Assembly (NCBI GenBank): GCA_013289955.1
Contig: JABCYZ010000001.1
Coordinates: 496,001-560,000, forward strand
Direction of reading: 5' to 3'
Source of the DNA: Acidobacteriota bacterium
GTDB lineage: Bacteria; Acidobacteriota; Terriglobia; Acidiferrales; UBA7541
DNA length: 64,000 nt
The notes under the pieces are model-generated. The model saw nothing but the letters and a program-made list of their open reading frames with translations, did not search any database and was not told the DNA's origin. Positions within the stretch are counted from its first letter, which is position 1; each line of letters starts with the position of its first letter. Both the position numbers and the translations under genes were made by a program. Shown in pieces: positions 9,068 through 17,404 of this stretch.

Positions 9068-9877
9068 TTAGTCCATGTGGTGCATGGCGTAGATGTTGTC
9101 GAGGCCTTCCTGGTAGGGGTAGACATGCACCATCCAGCCGAAGACGACGGGGTGGAAGCGGCCGCCGGCCTCAGAGCAGGCGTCTTCTGTGTAGATAGAG
9201 CCCTTGAGGCCGAACTTCGTCCAGTCGGCGGAGCGGAGCTGGCCGAGCGGCGGCAGGCAAAGATTGGTGTGCAGGTGCCACATGGCAACGCTCAAGGGGA
9301 TGCGAGCATTGAGTTCGTCTTCGGTGGCGCGCTTGGGCATGGTGTACATGGCGCCGACGAGTTCGTAGCCGGTGGCGGTTTTCTTGTAGAGCAGAGAAGT
9401 GGGGCGCGCAGGGTCGAAAGTCAGAGACTCGAGAAAACCGTTGCGATAGTTGGTGAAGTGATATTCGGGTTGCGGGATTTTGGGTAGGAAGATTTTGAAG
9501 CCGTCGTCGAGAGCGACGTGGTAATCCTTGTATTTTTCCATGGCGGCGCGAAGTTGTCTGACGACTTCATTGGCGCGCTCTACGTCTTCGGGAGATTGCG
9601 TGCGCATGGTGGTCATGTACATGTGAAGGCTATGCGCATCCTTGTGGCCGGGAGTCATGTCCTGGACGGCGGCACGTTCGCTGGATTTTTCCTCTCCCAT
9701 ATCCATTCCAGGCGTGGCCTTGGATTGCGGCGGCGCGGATTCCTGGGCGGCAGGGCTCTGGGCCGCAGGCGCGTGGTGGCCGGGTGTGGCTACCAGCAGT
9801 AGGGTGACTACAAAAATAGCTCCTACGAGCATGCCGGTTTTCGCGGCGAGATGCAGCAGCGTTCTACGGGCTGACAT
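9068..9877 (-). CDS. membrane-anchored or secreted protein of unknown function
   Basis: 269 residues from an ATG (complement 9875-9877) with GAGGAG six bases upstream; the frame can extend five codons to a GTG that overlaps this site. Residues about 10-33 are hydrophobic (GMLVGAIFVVTLLLVA), serving as signal anchor. Then comes a Gln/Pro/Ala linker with His and Met (PGMDMGEE, HSLHMYMTTM). The remainder is a soluble domain with YHFTNYRNGFLESLTFDP and, near the C-terminus, MWHLHTNLCLPP and FHPVVFGWMVHVYPYQ. The many His/Met residues could bind metal, but no known motif is complete. I do not recognise the family. Confidence 0.7.
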   Translation of the reverse strand: MSARRTLLHLAAKTGMLVGAIFVVTLLLVATPGHHAPAAQSPAAQESAPPQSKATPGMDMGEEKSSERAAVQDMTPGHKDAHSLHMYMTTMRTQSPEDVERANEVVRQLRAAMEKYKDYHVALDDGFKIFLPKIPQPEYHFTNYRNGFLESLTFDPARPTSLLYKKTATGYELVGAMYTMPKRATEDELNARIPLSVAMWHLHTNLCLPPLGQLRSADWTKFGLKGSIYTEDACSEAGGRFHPVVFGWMVHVYPYQEGLDNIYAMHHMD

Positions 9878-10102
9878 TACGATTCTCCTCACTTAATAAT
9901 ACGCAAGGAGTTGGATGGAAATATCAGCGAAGGCGCTGCTTGGTGCCTGCAAAAAAACTGTACGGAGGGACAGGAAGAAAAGAAGAAGTGAGAAAGAATG
10001 ACGCACGGAAGCTAAGAAAAAGAGGAGGAAGGGAAGCGAGGCGCTGTGCACGGGGGCGGTGCTGCTGCGAGGGCAGGCTGCGGGCCGTGCTAAAATCTTG
10101 GC

Positions 10103-11413
10103 GTGAAAAAACAAACGGTGTTGCCGGCAAAACATTTATCGGGTGGCGTGCAGCCGCCGGGGGACAAATCGATTTCGCATCGCTACGCGATGCTGGCGGG
10201 TTTGGCGGAGGGAACCAGCGAGTTGCGGAACTTTTCTGCGGCGGCGGATTGCCATAGCACTCTCGGCTGCATGAATGCGCTGGGCGCGGACGTGGCCGTC
10301 GAGAAGGATGCGGTGCGGGTTACGGGGCGCGGGCCGCGCGGGCTCAAAAGCAGCTGGCGGGCGCTGGATGCCGGGAATTCCGGGACTACCATGCGACTTC
10401 TGACAGGGATTTTGGCGGGCCAGGAATTCACGACGAAACTCACCGGCGACAGTTCGCTGCAAAAGCGGCCAATGAAGAGGGTGGTCGGGCCACTGCGGGA
10501 GATGGGCGCGGACATTCGCGCGAAGGACGGTAATTTTGCGCCGCTTGAGATAAAAGGCGCGCGATTGCACGCGATTGATTATCAGATGCCGATGGCTAGC
10601 GCGCAGGTGAAATCGGCAGTCCTGCTGGCGGGAATGTTCGCAGAAGGCGTGACAAGCCTAACCGAGCCGGCGCGGACGCGAGACCACACCGAACTGGCGC
10701 TGGAGGAGTTTGGCGCGAGCATTGAGCGGCACGGGAGAACCACGAAGATTCACGGGCTTTTCGGGGGAAACGGGGCCGGGAAGCTGGTGGCGAAATCTTT
10801 GGACGTGCCGGGCGATATATCCTCGGCGGTATTTTTTATTGCCGCGGCATCGCTACTGGCGGATTCCAATATCGCGATTCACAACGTGGGACTGAATCCC
10901 ACGCGGACTGCGATTCTGGACTTGTTTGCGGCCATGGGAGCTTCGATCGAGATGCTTTCCTTGAAGAGCTCGCACGGGGAGATCATTGGCGACCTGGCGG
11001 TGAAAGGGGCTTCGCTGAAAGGCGGCGTGATCGAGGGTGAGACGATTCCTCTGCTCATTGATGAGTTACCGATGCTGGCGGCGCTGGGGCCGTTTACGGA
11101 AGAAGGGATCGAGATTCGCAACGCTGAGGAACTGCGCGTGAAAGAGAGCGACCGCATTGCGGTGCTGGTGGAGAATCTGCGGCGGATGGGTGGGACTGTC
11201 GAGGAAAGAGCGGATGGGCTGAAAGTGGAGGGTCGACGCGCGGGAAAATTACATGGGACGGAGATTGAACCGCACGGAGATCACCGGATCGCCATGGCGT
11301 TTGCCGTAGCCGGGTTGGCGGCAGATGGGCCGACCGTGATTCGGGATGCGGAATGCGCCGGAGTTTCTTATCCGGCGTTTTTTACGGATCTGAATCGTCT
11401 GGCGGAAAGATAG
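10103..11413 (+). CDS. aroA: 3-phosphoshikimate 1-carboxyvinyltransferase (EPSP synthase)
   Basis: A 436-residue cytoplasmic enzyme of the shikimate pathway that joins phosphoenolpyruvate to shikimate-3-phosphate. Recognisable features are PPGDKSISHRYAMLAGLA near residue 17 (substrate-binding K and SH.R), the family signature LDAGNSGTTMRLL, a middle QVKSAVLLAG segment, and RVKESDRIAVL followed by DHRIAMAFAVAG. The length is normal for the family. The start appears to be GTG at 10103. No other aromatic amino acid gene is beside it; the neighbour on the right is convergent after only 29 bases. Confidence 0.96.
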   Translation: MKKQTVLPAKHLSGGVQPPGDKSISHRYAMLAGLAEGTSELRNFSAAADCHSTLGCMNALGADVAVEKDAVRVTGRGPRGLKSSWRALDAGNSGTTMRLLTGILAGQEFTTKLTGDSSLQKRPMKRVVGPLREMGADIRAKDGNFAPLEIKGARLHAIDYQMPMASAQVKSAVLLAGMFAEGVTSLTEPARTRDHTELALEEFGASIERHGRTTKIHGLFGGNGAGKLVAKSLDVPGDISSAVFFIAAASLLADSNIAIHNVGLNPTRTAILDLFAAMGASIEMLSLKSSHGEIIGDLAVKGASLKGGVIEGETIPLLIDELPMLAALGPFTEEGIEIRNAEELRVKESDRIAVLVENLRRMGGTVEERADGLKVEGRRAGKLHGTEIEPHGDHRIAMAFAVAGLAADGPTVIRDAECAGVSYPAFFTDLNRLAER

Positions 11414-11442
11414 ATGCCATGGGCATGTGCAGCCTTGTTTTG

Positions 11443-12801
11443 CTAGCTGGTTTTGCGGATGGAGATGGCGCCGTAACTGGTCTTAAGCGTGATTTTGGGG
11501 CCGCGGGCCGTGCCGTATTTTCCCTCGAGATGGGAATCGCCGGATTCTGCAGAGGTTTTCTTCAGGGTGTCTGAAGAAAATTCGGAATCGATATCGCAGG
11601 AGTGGCAGTCGGAGAGAATGTTGAAGCTGGCGGACTCCGGGATGGTCAGGGAAATGCTGGCGTTGGTGTTGGTGATATCGATATCTTCCTTGGGAGGGGA
11701 GGAGAAGCGCAGCTCGACGTCGCCATCGCGGTTGTCGGCTTTTACTTTGCCGGTAGCGTTCTCGATGGTGACGGAATAACGGTTCGTGCGCAGGGCGATA
11801 TCGCCGGGAGCGTCCACAATTTCGAGATTGCCGGAGCTGGCTTCCATGTGACCGGTGAGCGAGGTAAGCGTGAGATCGGTGCGCTGCGAGATGAAGCGGA
11901 GGCCTTTCACGACTTTGTCGGCGCGGATGGGGCCGTAGAATTCGCCGTCAAGCGTGAAGCTGCCGGTGGCCGAGGTGACGTCGACCTGGCCGCCCTTTCC
12001 CGAAATTTTGATGTCACCTTTGGTGTCGGCGACTTTGACGTCGCCTTTGTGCATTTCGATGTTCACGTCGCTGGCGGTGTCGCGGACTTCGACGTCGCCG
12101 CTTGTGCTGGTTACGGAAACCGGCGTGGCCATGTCGGAGACGGTGATGGTGCCCTTTTCGTTGCGGATCGTAACGGCGGCTTTCAGGGGGACCTGGATAT
12201 CCATGTCGATGGCAATGCGAGAGTCGCCCGCGTTCATTCCGGTGGGATGAATTTCATAACCGTCGCCATTCTGAACGATTTCGACCGAAACGGGGCCGGC
12301 GCGGCGTGAAGCGTCACCTTCGTTCCAGGCGTGAACATTTTTCTTGCCGGAGACACGAATTTCTGAGACCTCTGAAGTGCGGACGGAAATGTCGCCGCGA
12401 CCACCACGAATGGTAACGCGGGAGTTGGCAGGTACGGTCTTGGGAGCCACATCCAGGTCGAACGGGTAGGAGTCCCCGGAGATATCAATGGGAAGCTTGC
12501 CGTCGATGGCACGCTTGCCATAATCGACAGCGGCTACGCAGCTCAGGAGCACGAGCATGCCGACAACCAGCAGGATTTCGCCCCCGGTGATGCGAGCCGA
12601 GCCAGGATCGTCGGAACGGCTGGCGATGGTCCGGTCATAAAGCTTGACCAAGCCGAGGAAGATGAGCGCGAGAGGCCACCAGTGACGGAGCACCTCGCCC
12701 AATTCCAATCCATGATAGTTGTGGAGCAGGAGAAGAAAGCCGACGGTGACTAGAACGAGCCCTGGAAAGATTCCGCTGGTACGCTGCCGGCTCCTGGCCA
12801 T
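11443..12801 (-). CDS. membrane protein with DUF4097 beta-helix domain
   Basis: 452 residues. The N-terminus has three hydrophobic segments (about 10-30, 38-56, 73-95) resembling LiaI/LiaF-type or DUF5668 membrane anchors. From about residue 110 the sequence becomes a long series of short beta strands with Asp-Gly turns (ITVSDMATPVSVTSTSGDVE, ISGKGGQVDVTSATGSF), which is the DUF4097 adhesin-like right-handed beta structure. It is the last gene of a leftward module: ECF sigma factor, anti-sigma factor, B-box membrane protein, small membrane protein, this gene (6-base gap). I infer an envelope protein regulated or sensed together with the sigma factor; it is not an enzyme by sequence. Confidence 0.85.
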   Translation of the reverse strand: MARSRQRTSGIFPGLVLVTVGFLLLLHNYHGLELGEVLRHWWPLALIFLGLVKLYDRTIASRSDDPGSARITGGEILLVVGMLVLLSCVAAVDYGKRAIDGKLPIDISGDSYPFDLDVAPKTVPANSRVTIRGGRGDISVRTSEVSEIRVSGKKNVHAWNEGDASRRAGPVSVEIVQNGDGYEIHPTGMNAGDSRIAIDMDIQVPLKAAVTIRNEKGTITVSDMATPVSVTSTSGDVEVRDTASDVNIEMHKGDVKVADTKGDIKISGKGGQVDVTSATGSFTLDGEFYGPIRADKVVKGLRFISQRTDLTLTSLTGHMEASSGNLEIVDAPGDIALRTNRYSVTIENATGKVKADNRDGDVELRFSSPPKEDIDITNTNASISLTIPESASFNILSDCHSCDIDSEFSSDTLKKTSAESGDSHLEGKYGTARGPKITLKTSYGAISIRKTS

Positions 12802-12807
12802 ATCGAT

Positions 12808-13116
12808 TTATTGTCCTTGTCCTGTATAAGAGGTGGGCGCTGCGTTCGATGGAGAAGGCGGCGCACCCTGCGCTGGAGGAACGGCAGGCGGCACGGGAGC
12901 AACCGAGGAAACGTGCCCTTCGCTCGAAGCGAGAGCGGAGGCCAGGCTAATCAATCCAATCACGATGAGGATGACCGGATAGGTGTTGCCGAAGTCGAAG
13001 TAGCCGCCGCGCATTTCAGCCAAGAGAAAAAGCACGCCGACGGTCACGACGACGACGGGTCCCATAAGGCCGCGGATGGTGCAACGCTGGCAGGTGCAAC
13101 GAATTCGATCACTCAT
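12808..13116 (-). CDS. small membrane protein with N-terminal CxCxxC
   Basis: 102 residues. The N-terminus MSDRIRCTCQRCTIRG carries a compact Cys cluster (C7, C9, C12). Two hydrophobic segments follow (LMGPVVVVTVGVLFLLAEM and TYPVILIVIGLISLASAL), the arrangement of DUF5668/LiaF-TM proteins. The C-terminal tail is Pro/Ala/Ser-rich. It lies between the B-box membrane protein (27 bases upstream) and the DUF4097 protein (6 bases downstream), so it is almost certainly co-expressed with them. Confidence 0.8.
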   Translation of the reverse strand: MSDRIRCTCQRCTIRGLMGPVVVVTVGVLFLLAEMRGGYFDFGNTYPVILIVIGLISLASALASSEGHVSSVAPVPPAVPPAQGAPPSPSNAAPTSYTGQGQ

Positions 13117-13143
13117 GTGTGATTACCCTCCCCAGCGAACTGC

Positions 13144-13803
13144 CTACGGCTGGCGGTCCATGCGATTCCGAAACATCAGGATCCCCACACCGATTAAAAT
13201 GAGGGGCCAGAACCGGGCGATGCGATACCACTGGAACCATTCAAAATTGTTGAGCAAGAGCAGGAGGCCAACCCCAATCAAAATGACCGGACCGATCGGC
13301 CGCTGCTTGCTGAAATTATCGAGCGGGTCTGACAAAACCTGGCCTGCGCGTCTGGCTTGAGCGACGCGAAGAGCGTCGATGGGCATGTAAACCCAGAGGG
13401 CGGCGACGCAAATCCAAAGAGCGGCTTCCGCGCCGCCGTTGTCAAGGCCGTTCACGCCAGTGATGAACAACAAAAGAAAAATCGCGAGATGGATCATGCC
13501 TTTGCCGTACTGCTCGTTATAGAAAGCGCCGAGACCCGGCAAAAATCCCAGGAAGAAAGCCAGCACGGGGTTTGGTCCAATTCCCGGCGGCGGGACTGCC
13601 GGAACGGCTGCCACGGGAACCTGGGAAGGAACGCCAGCTTGCGCGACCGGAGGGGCCGTCGCAGGATGACCCAGAATCGTGGCCAAGCAGTCTTCGCAAT
13701 AGAGCACGTCGCGCACGGGCCGAATACAGGCCGGGCACATGGGCTTGCCGCAATTGCGGCAATAGCCTGTCGCGTCCACATCAGGATGGACGACACACTT
13801 CAT
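13144..13803 (-). CDS. B-box-type zinc-finger membrane protein
   Basis: 219 residues. The first 40 residues form a B-box-like zinc finger with C3, H6, C15, C18, C23, C26, C36 and C39 (CVVHPDVDATGYCRNCGKPM then CPAC and CEDC). A Pro/Ala-rich linker leads to several hydrophobic segments (LAFFLGFLPGLGAFYNEQYG, HLAIFLLLFITGVNG, WPLILIGVGILMF) typical of TM2/DUF5668-type membrane proteins. The start overlaps the anti-sigma stop as ATGA, implying translational coupling. It is probably a component of the sigma-factor-controlled envelope module; its biochemical role is unknown. Confidence 0.85.
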   Translation of the reverse strand: MKCVVHPDVDATGYCRNCGKPMCPACIRPVRDVLYCEDCLATILGHPATAPPVAQAGVPSQVPVAAVPAVPPPGIGPNPVLAFFLGFLPGLGAFYNEQYGKGMIHLAIFLLLFITGVNGLDNGGAEAALWICVAALWVYMPIDALRVAQARRAGQVLSDPLDNFSKQRPIGPVILIGVGLLLLLNNFEWFQWYRIARFWPLILIGVGILMFRNRMDRQP

Positions 13804-14504
13804 GGCATTCTCCTTCCGAGCCTGCCGCAGAATTGAGCGCTGACCACGGGCACTTCCGAAGCAAGAATTTCAAATGCTTTGCCAAGGCCATTGGCGCGGT
13901 TTTGCTGGCGCGGAGTCGTCGGCTTGGATCCGTCGGTGCTGCCCGGCGCTTTCCCCGGAGCAGATTGCGGAACGGTGCTCTCGGGCGCCGTCGGCAACTC
14001 GTTGTCTTTGTTCAGGCGAGACTGAATTTCGTAGACGACGCGCAGATCGCTGACAAACTTCGTAGTGTGTGCATAGACGCGGTGAGCTTGGCGGTCCGCG
14101 TTGTGGTAAATGCTGACGGGAGAAAGGTCCGTGAGCTTTGGCTTGCGCCATGAGAAACCGGCGGCGGTCAGAAGAATCAGCAAGGTAGCGGCAACGGAAA
14201 CGCCGTAGTAGGCGAAACGGGCCGAGGCCAGGCCGCTCAACCAGCCGAAGGCGCCGCGCCAGCCTTTTTTGGCTTCGCGAGGTCCCAGAGTTTGATTGAG
14301 GATGGAATAGGCCAGCCGCGGCGGCGTTTCGATTTGCTCCATGGTGCGGAGACCGCTGACGAGGTGAGAAATGCTGGCGACCATTTGGGAGCAGTCTTCG
14401 CAGGAATTCGCGTGCATGTCGAATTCGTGGCGCTCGTCCGGGCTGAGAAGTCCGTCGAGATAGTCGCTGAGGCGTGCTTCGATATTTTCACAAGTCCAGG
14501 TCAT
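13800..14504 (-). CDS. zinc-finger anti-sigma factor (zf-HC2 type)
   Basis: 234 residues from an ATG (complement 14502-14504). The N-terminus MTWTCENIEARLSDYLDG leads to H31, C35 and C38 (HANSCEDC), the HxxxCxxC zinc-binding anti-sigma domain. One transmembrane helix is at about 98-117 (YYGVSVAATLLILLTAAGF), and a Lys/Pro/Ala-rich periplasmic tail follows. It is encoded directly after the ECF sigma gene, with a gap of about 85 bases. By family knowledge it would bind and hold the sigma factor at the membrane until an envelope signal releases it. Confidence 0.88.
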   Translation of the reverse strand: MTWTCENIEARLSDYLDGLLSPDERHEFDMHANSCEDCSQMVASISHLVSGLRTMEQIETPPRLAYSILNQTLGPREAKKGWRGAFGWLSGLASARFAYYGVSVAATLLILLTAAGFSWRKPKLTDLSPVSIYHNADRQAHRVYAHTTKFVSDLRVVYEIQSRLNKDNELPTAPESTVPQSAPGKAPGSTDGSKPTTPRQQNRANGLGKAFEILASEVPVVSAQFCGRLGRRMP

Positions 14505-14589
14505 CAGATGCTCCGCGCCGGGGCCCACTTCCGTTCCCAAGAAAATTCCCAAGTCAAACTCAACCTACAACTCCAGGTAAATGCAGGAA

Positions 14590-15222
14590 TCATGACGGGC
14601 GCACTCCCATTTGTTGCAGAATGCGAGCAAGTTCGATTCTTCCGCGGTTGATTCTAGATTTCACGGTGCCTTCGGGGACGTCCAAAATTTGCCTGATTTC
14701 ATTGTAGTCGAGCTGCTGCAAATCGCGCAGGATGACGGCCTCGCGAAGTTCCGGAGAGAGCTTGATCAGCGCCGCCTGGATCTGCGAACTGAGTTCGCCG
14801 AGAAGCAGTTGCTGGTCGGGGCGGCGTCCCGCGGATTCCTTGTTTTCAACCACCGGCATAGAGTCCTCGAGCGAGTCCGTAATGCGGTCGCGCTTGGTGC
14901 GCCGATAGTGATCGATCAAAAGGTTGCGCGTCACGCTGGTCATCCAGGTAGCAAAGCCGCCGTGGGCGGAACGATAGCTCCCAAGTGTCTTATACACCCG
15001 AAGGAAAACGTCTTGCGACAGGTCTTCCGCTTCCGTGCCATTGCCAGTAAACCTGTAGCAAATGTTGAAGATGCGGCGCGTATGACGGCGCACAAGTTCC
15101 TCCCAGGCCGAACCGTCGCCCTGGAGGCATTGCTGGACCAGTTGGGCATCCTGCTCCAACGTATCATCAGCCTCGAAACCCGCTACGGTGACCAGTTTGC
15201 CCCAAAAGCTGCATGGAGCCAA
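14590..15222 (-). CDS. RNA polymerase ECF sigma factor (RpoE-like)
   Basis: About 210 residues. Region 2 is seen in AWEELVRRHTRRIFNICYRF, the AEDLSQDVFLRVYKTL segment and FATWMTSVTRNLLIDHYRR. Region 4 is LSPELREAVILRDLQQLDYN followed by the helix-turn-helix IRQILDVPEGTVKSRI. There is no region 1.1 or 3, as expected for ECF factors. The start is uncertain: no ATG is available upstream of region 2, and the frame begins at TTG (complement 15220-15222) with weak ribosome pairing; a CTG nine codons later is an alternative. The paired anti-sigma gene lies immediately downstream. It probably directs its own operon and envelope genes. Confidence 0.92.
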   Translation of the reverse strand: MAPCSFWGKLVTVAGFEADDTLEQDAQLVQQCLQGDGSAWEELVRRHTRRIFNICYRFTGNGTEAEDLSQDVFLRVYKTLGSYRSAHGGFATWMTSVTRNLLIDHYRRTKRDRITDSLEDSMPVVENKESAGRRPDQQLLLGELSSQIQAALIKLSPELREAVILRDLQQLDYNEIRQILDVPEGTVKSRINRGRIELARILQQMGVRPS

Positions 15223-15514
15223 CTTCGGCCTGCAACTATGGAACGCAAACTGCTCTCGAAAAGTTCCCTGTTGTTCTGGCCCGGGCGACCGACCGCGAGT
15301 GCGGGCATCTTACTCAGGGCTGTCTCGCGACGCAAGCATAGCATCTCGGGCGAAGGGAACCCTTCCCCATGGCTCTCTCGCTCCTTCCTCGATCTGCCTT
15401 CTAAGTGATTGAAATCTCTGAAAATGCCGGATGATTCATAGCTTCCGTGTGCCTAGACGGCGACTTGCTCCTGGCGTGAACTCGTGTCTATATGGGAGGT
15501 AAGAGGGCCTCCCG

Positions 15515-17404
15515 GTGGGTGTCGTTTACGATCAATTCCGACAGGAGCTTGCGGTATGGCAGGCCAAGTATCTGGGCCGGCCGCGCGACGAGTTAATCGG
15601 GTTGTGCCTGCTCGCGCTCGAGCGCGAAGAACTGGTGAGCGTCGGCTATCGCGAAGAATTGATGACCGAGCGGCTCTTGGCGATGCCCATTCCGCCGGCC
15701 GTTCGCGAGCTGATGCGGCACGCCCTGATCTGGGCCTGGCGCGACGAGGAGATGCACTCGATTTATATTCGCGGCGCGCTGCTCAAGTACGGCGGACGAT
15801 TACTGCGGATGAAGACCTTTGGGCAGCAGATGGGTGGATGGATAGGAGGTTGGGCGGGGGCGGTGCGGCAGCATGTGCCGTGGTCGAAGGCGCCCATTTC
15901 GAGGGCCGCGGCGACGTTTTTGACGTGGCTGGGCGCGGTGACGGGGAAGGTGCCGGAAGACGTACGAAAATACCTGAACTACGGGCCGTTCCGCGAGTTT
16001 TGTGTTTTCAATATCGACGCCGAGAAGACGGCCAGCTTGTGCTACGAGCGGATGATCGTGCTGGCCCAGGAGGCGCCGGAGCTTGGACGAGAACTTTCGC
16101 AGGATTTTGTGCGCGTGCGGGACGATGAAGAGCGCCATGCGCGAATTTTCGAGATTCTTGCCAACGCATTGGACGAAAAGGACCAACTGGTCCGCGGGGA
16201 GACGGAGGAGTCGCTGACTCGGAAGATCGAGGATGTTGGCGAATACTTCTTGCCGCGGACGCTCAGGAAGCAAACCGTCGTGAACAGCAAGATCGGGAAT
16301 GGCGGACGCGTGTTTGCTTTCGAGGGAAAAGCCAAGGGGGAAAAATGCGGCGTATTTCGACGCTTGCTCGAAGCAAGTGGGCTGGCCGAAAAGCTGCAGC
16401 AGCGTGCGGCCGCATTGGGAAAACAGGCTGCGGATCTGCGGATCGCGATCAAGCCATCCTTCATGTTGGGATATGCGAGGAAGGACCGCTCGATCATCAC
16501 CGATCCGGAGTTGCTCGGGGAGCTTGCAAACTTTCTGCGGGAGCTTGGCTGCGGGAATGCCGTAATCGTCGAATCCGCGAATATCTACGACCAGTTTTTC
16601 GAGCACCGAAGCGTTAGGGAAGTGGCGGCTTATTTTGGTATCCAAGAGTGCGGATTGCCGGTTGTTGACGGCTCAAAGGACCAAGTGCCGCATGAATATT
16701 TCCGCGGCATGGCGCAGAACACGATTTCGCGGAGCTGGAAAGAGGCGGACTTTCGGATTTCGTTCGGCAAAATGCGCAGCCATCCGATAGAGATGGCCTA
16801 TCTCACGATTGGCAATCTGGAATGGATGGGCGGACGGTGCGATGAATTCCTTTTTGTCGAGCGGCAAGCGCACCGTGAGACCGCGTTGATGATGCTGCTG
16901 GACGGATTTCCGCCGGATTTTGTGCTGCTCGACGCCTACGACGAGGCTTCCGATGGGCTGGTAGGAGTGATGGGTTGCCCGCAGCCGCAGTCCCCCCAGA
17001 GGGTGTACGCGGGCGAAGATGCGCTGGCCGTTGATTTGGTGGCGGCGCGGCACATGGGAGTGCGCGAGCCAGAGCAAACAAATATCCTGCGGGCGGCGTG
17101 CCACTGGTTTGGCGATCCGCGGGGGCGCGTCGAAGTAGTCGGCGCCAACGAGAATCTGCCAGGGTGGCGCGGTCCTTACGAGACGGAATTCTCGACGATG
17201 CTGAGTTTTGTGGCCTATCCCGTGTATGTCTTCGGGAGCGGACGCGGATCTTTGTTTGTTCCGGAGATGGATGAGCAGGCCTTTCCTCCACTCCAGCGGG
17301 TAACGTTTTCGCGGCGCGTTTTGCGCGCGGCTTTGCGCAGACTTCTGGGCTTGCACTTTCCCCGAACAAAAACGCAGCAGGCTGTCCAGGCTGTATCCAG
17401 GTGA
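15515..17404 (+). CDS. ferritin-like di-iron domain fused to DUF362
   Basis: 629 residues from GTG 15515. Residues about 1-225 look like a ferritin-like four-helix domain with two ExxH motifs, E78-xx-H81 (WRDEEMHSIY) and E205-xx-H208 (DDEERHARIF), plus candidate partner glutamates near 36-39 and 170-178. Residues about 270-600 match DUF362 (SFMLGYARKDRSIITDPELL, then VIVESANIYDQFFEHRSV, and GDALAVDLVAARHMG-like EDALAVDLVAARHMG). DUF362 proteins often carry a ferredoxin domain; none is visible here. The GTGA overlap with the next gene shows coupling to a CrtI-like oxidoreductase. I infer a redox or oxygen-activating role in the same pathway; the activity is unknown and the fusion is unusual. 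Confidence 0.75.
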   Translation: MGVVYDQFRQELAVWQAKYLGRPRDELIGLCLLALEREELVSVGYREELMTERLLAMPIPPAVRELMRHALIWAWRDEEMHSIYIRGALLKYGGRLLRMKTFGQQMGGWIGGWAGAVRQHVPWSKAPISRAAATFLTWLGAVTGKVPEDVRKYLNYGPFREFCVFNIDAEKTASLCYERMIVLAQEAPELGRELSQDFVRVRDDEERHARIFEILANALDEKDQLVRGETEESLTRKIEDVGEYFLPRTLRKQTVVNSKIGNGGRVFAFEGKAKGEKCGVFRRLLEASGLAEKLQQRAAALGKQAADLRIAIKPSFMLGYARKDRSIITDPELLGELANFLRELGCGNAVIVESANIYDQFFEHRSVREVAAYFGIQECGLPVVDGSKDQVPHEYFRGMAQNTISRSWKEADFRISFGKMRSHPIEMAYLTIGNLEWMGGRCDEFLFVERQAHRETALMMLLDGFPPDFVLLDAYDEASDGLVGVMGCPQPQSPQRVYAGEDALAVDLVAARHMGVREPEQTNILRAACHWFGDPRGRVEVVGANENLPGWRGPYETEFSTMLSFVAYPVYVFGSGRGSLFVPEMDEQAFPPLQRVTFSRRVLRAALRRLLGLHFPRTKTQQAVQAVSR

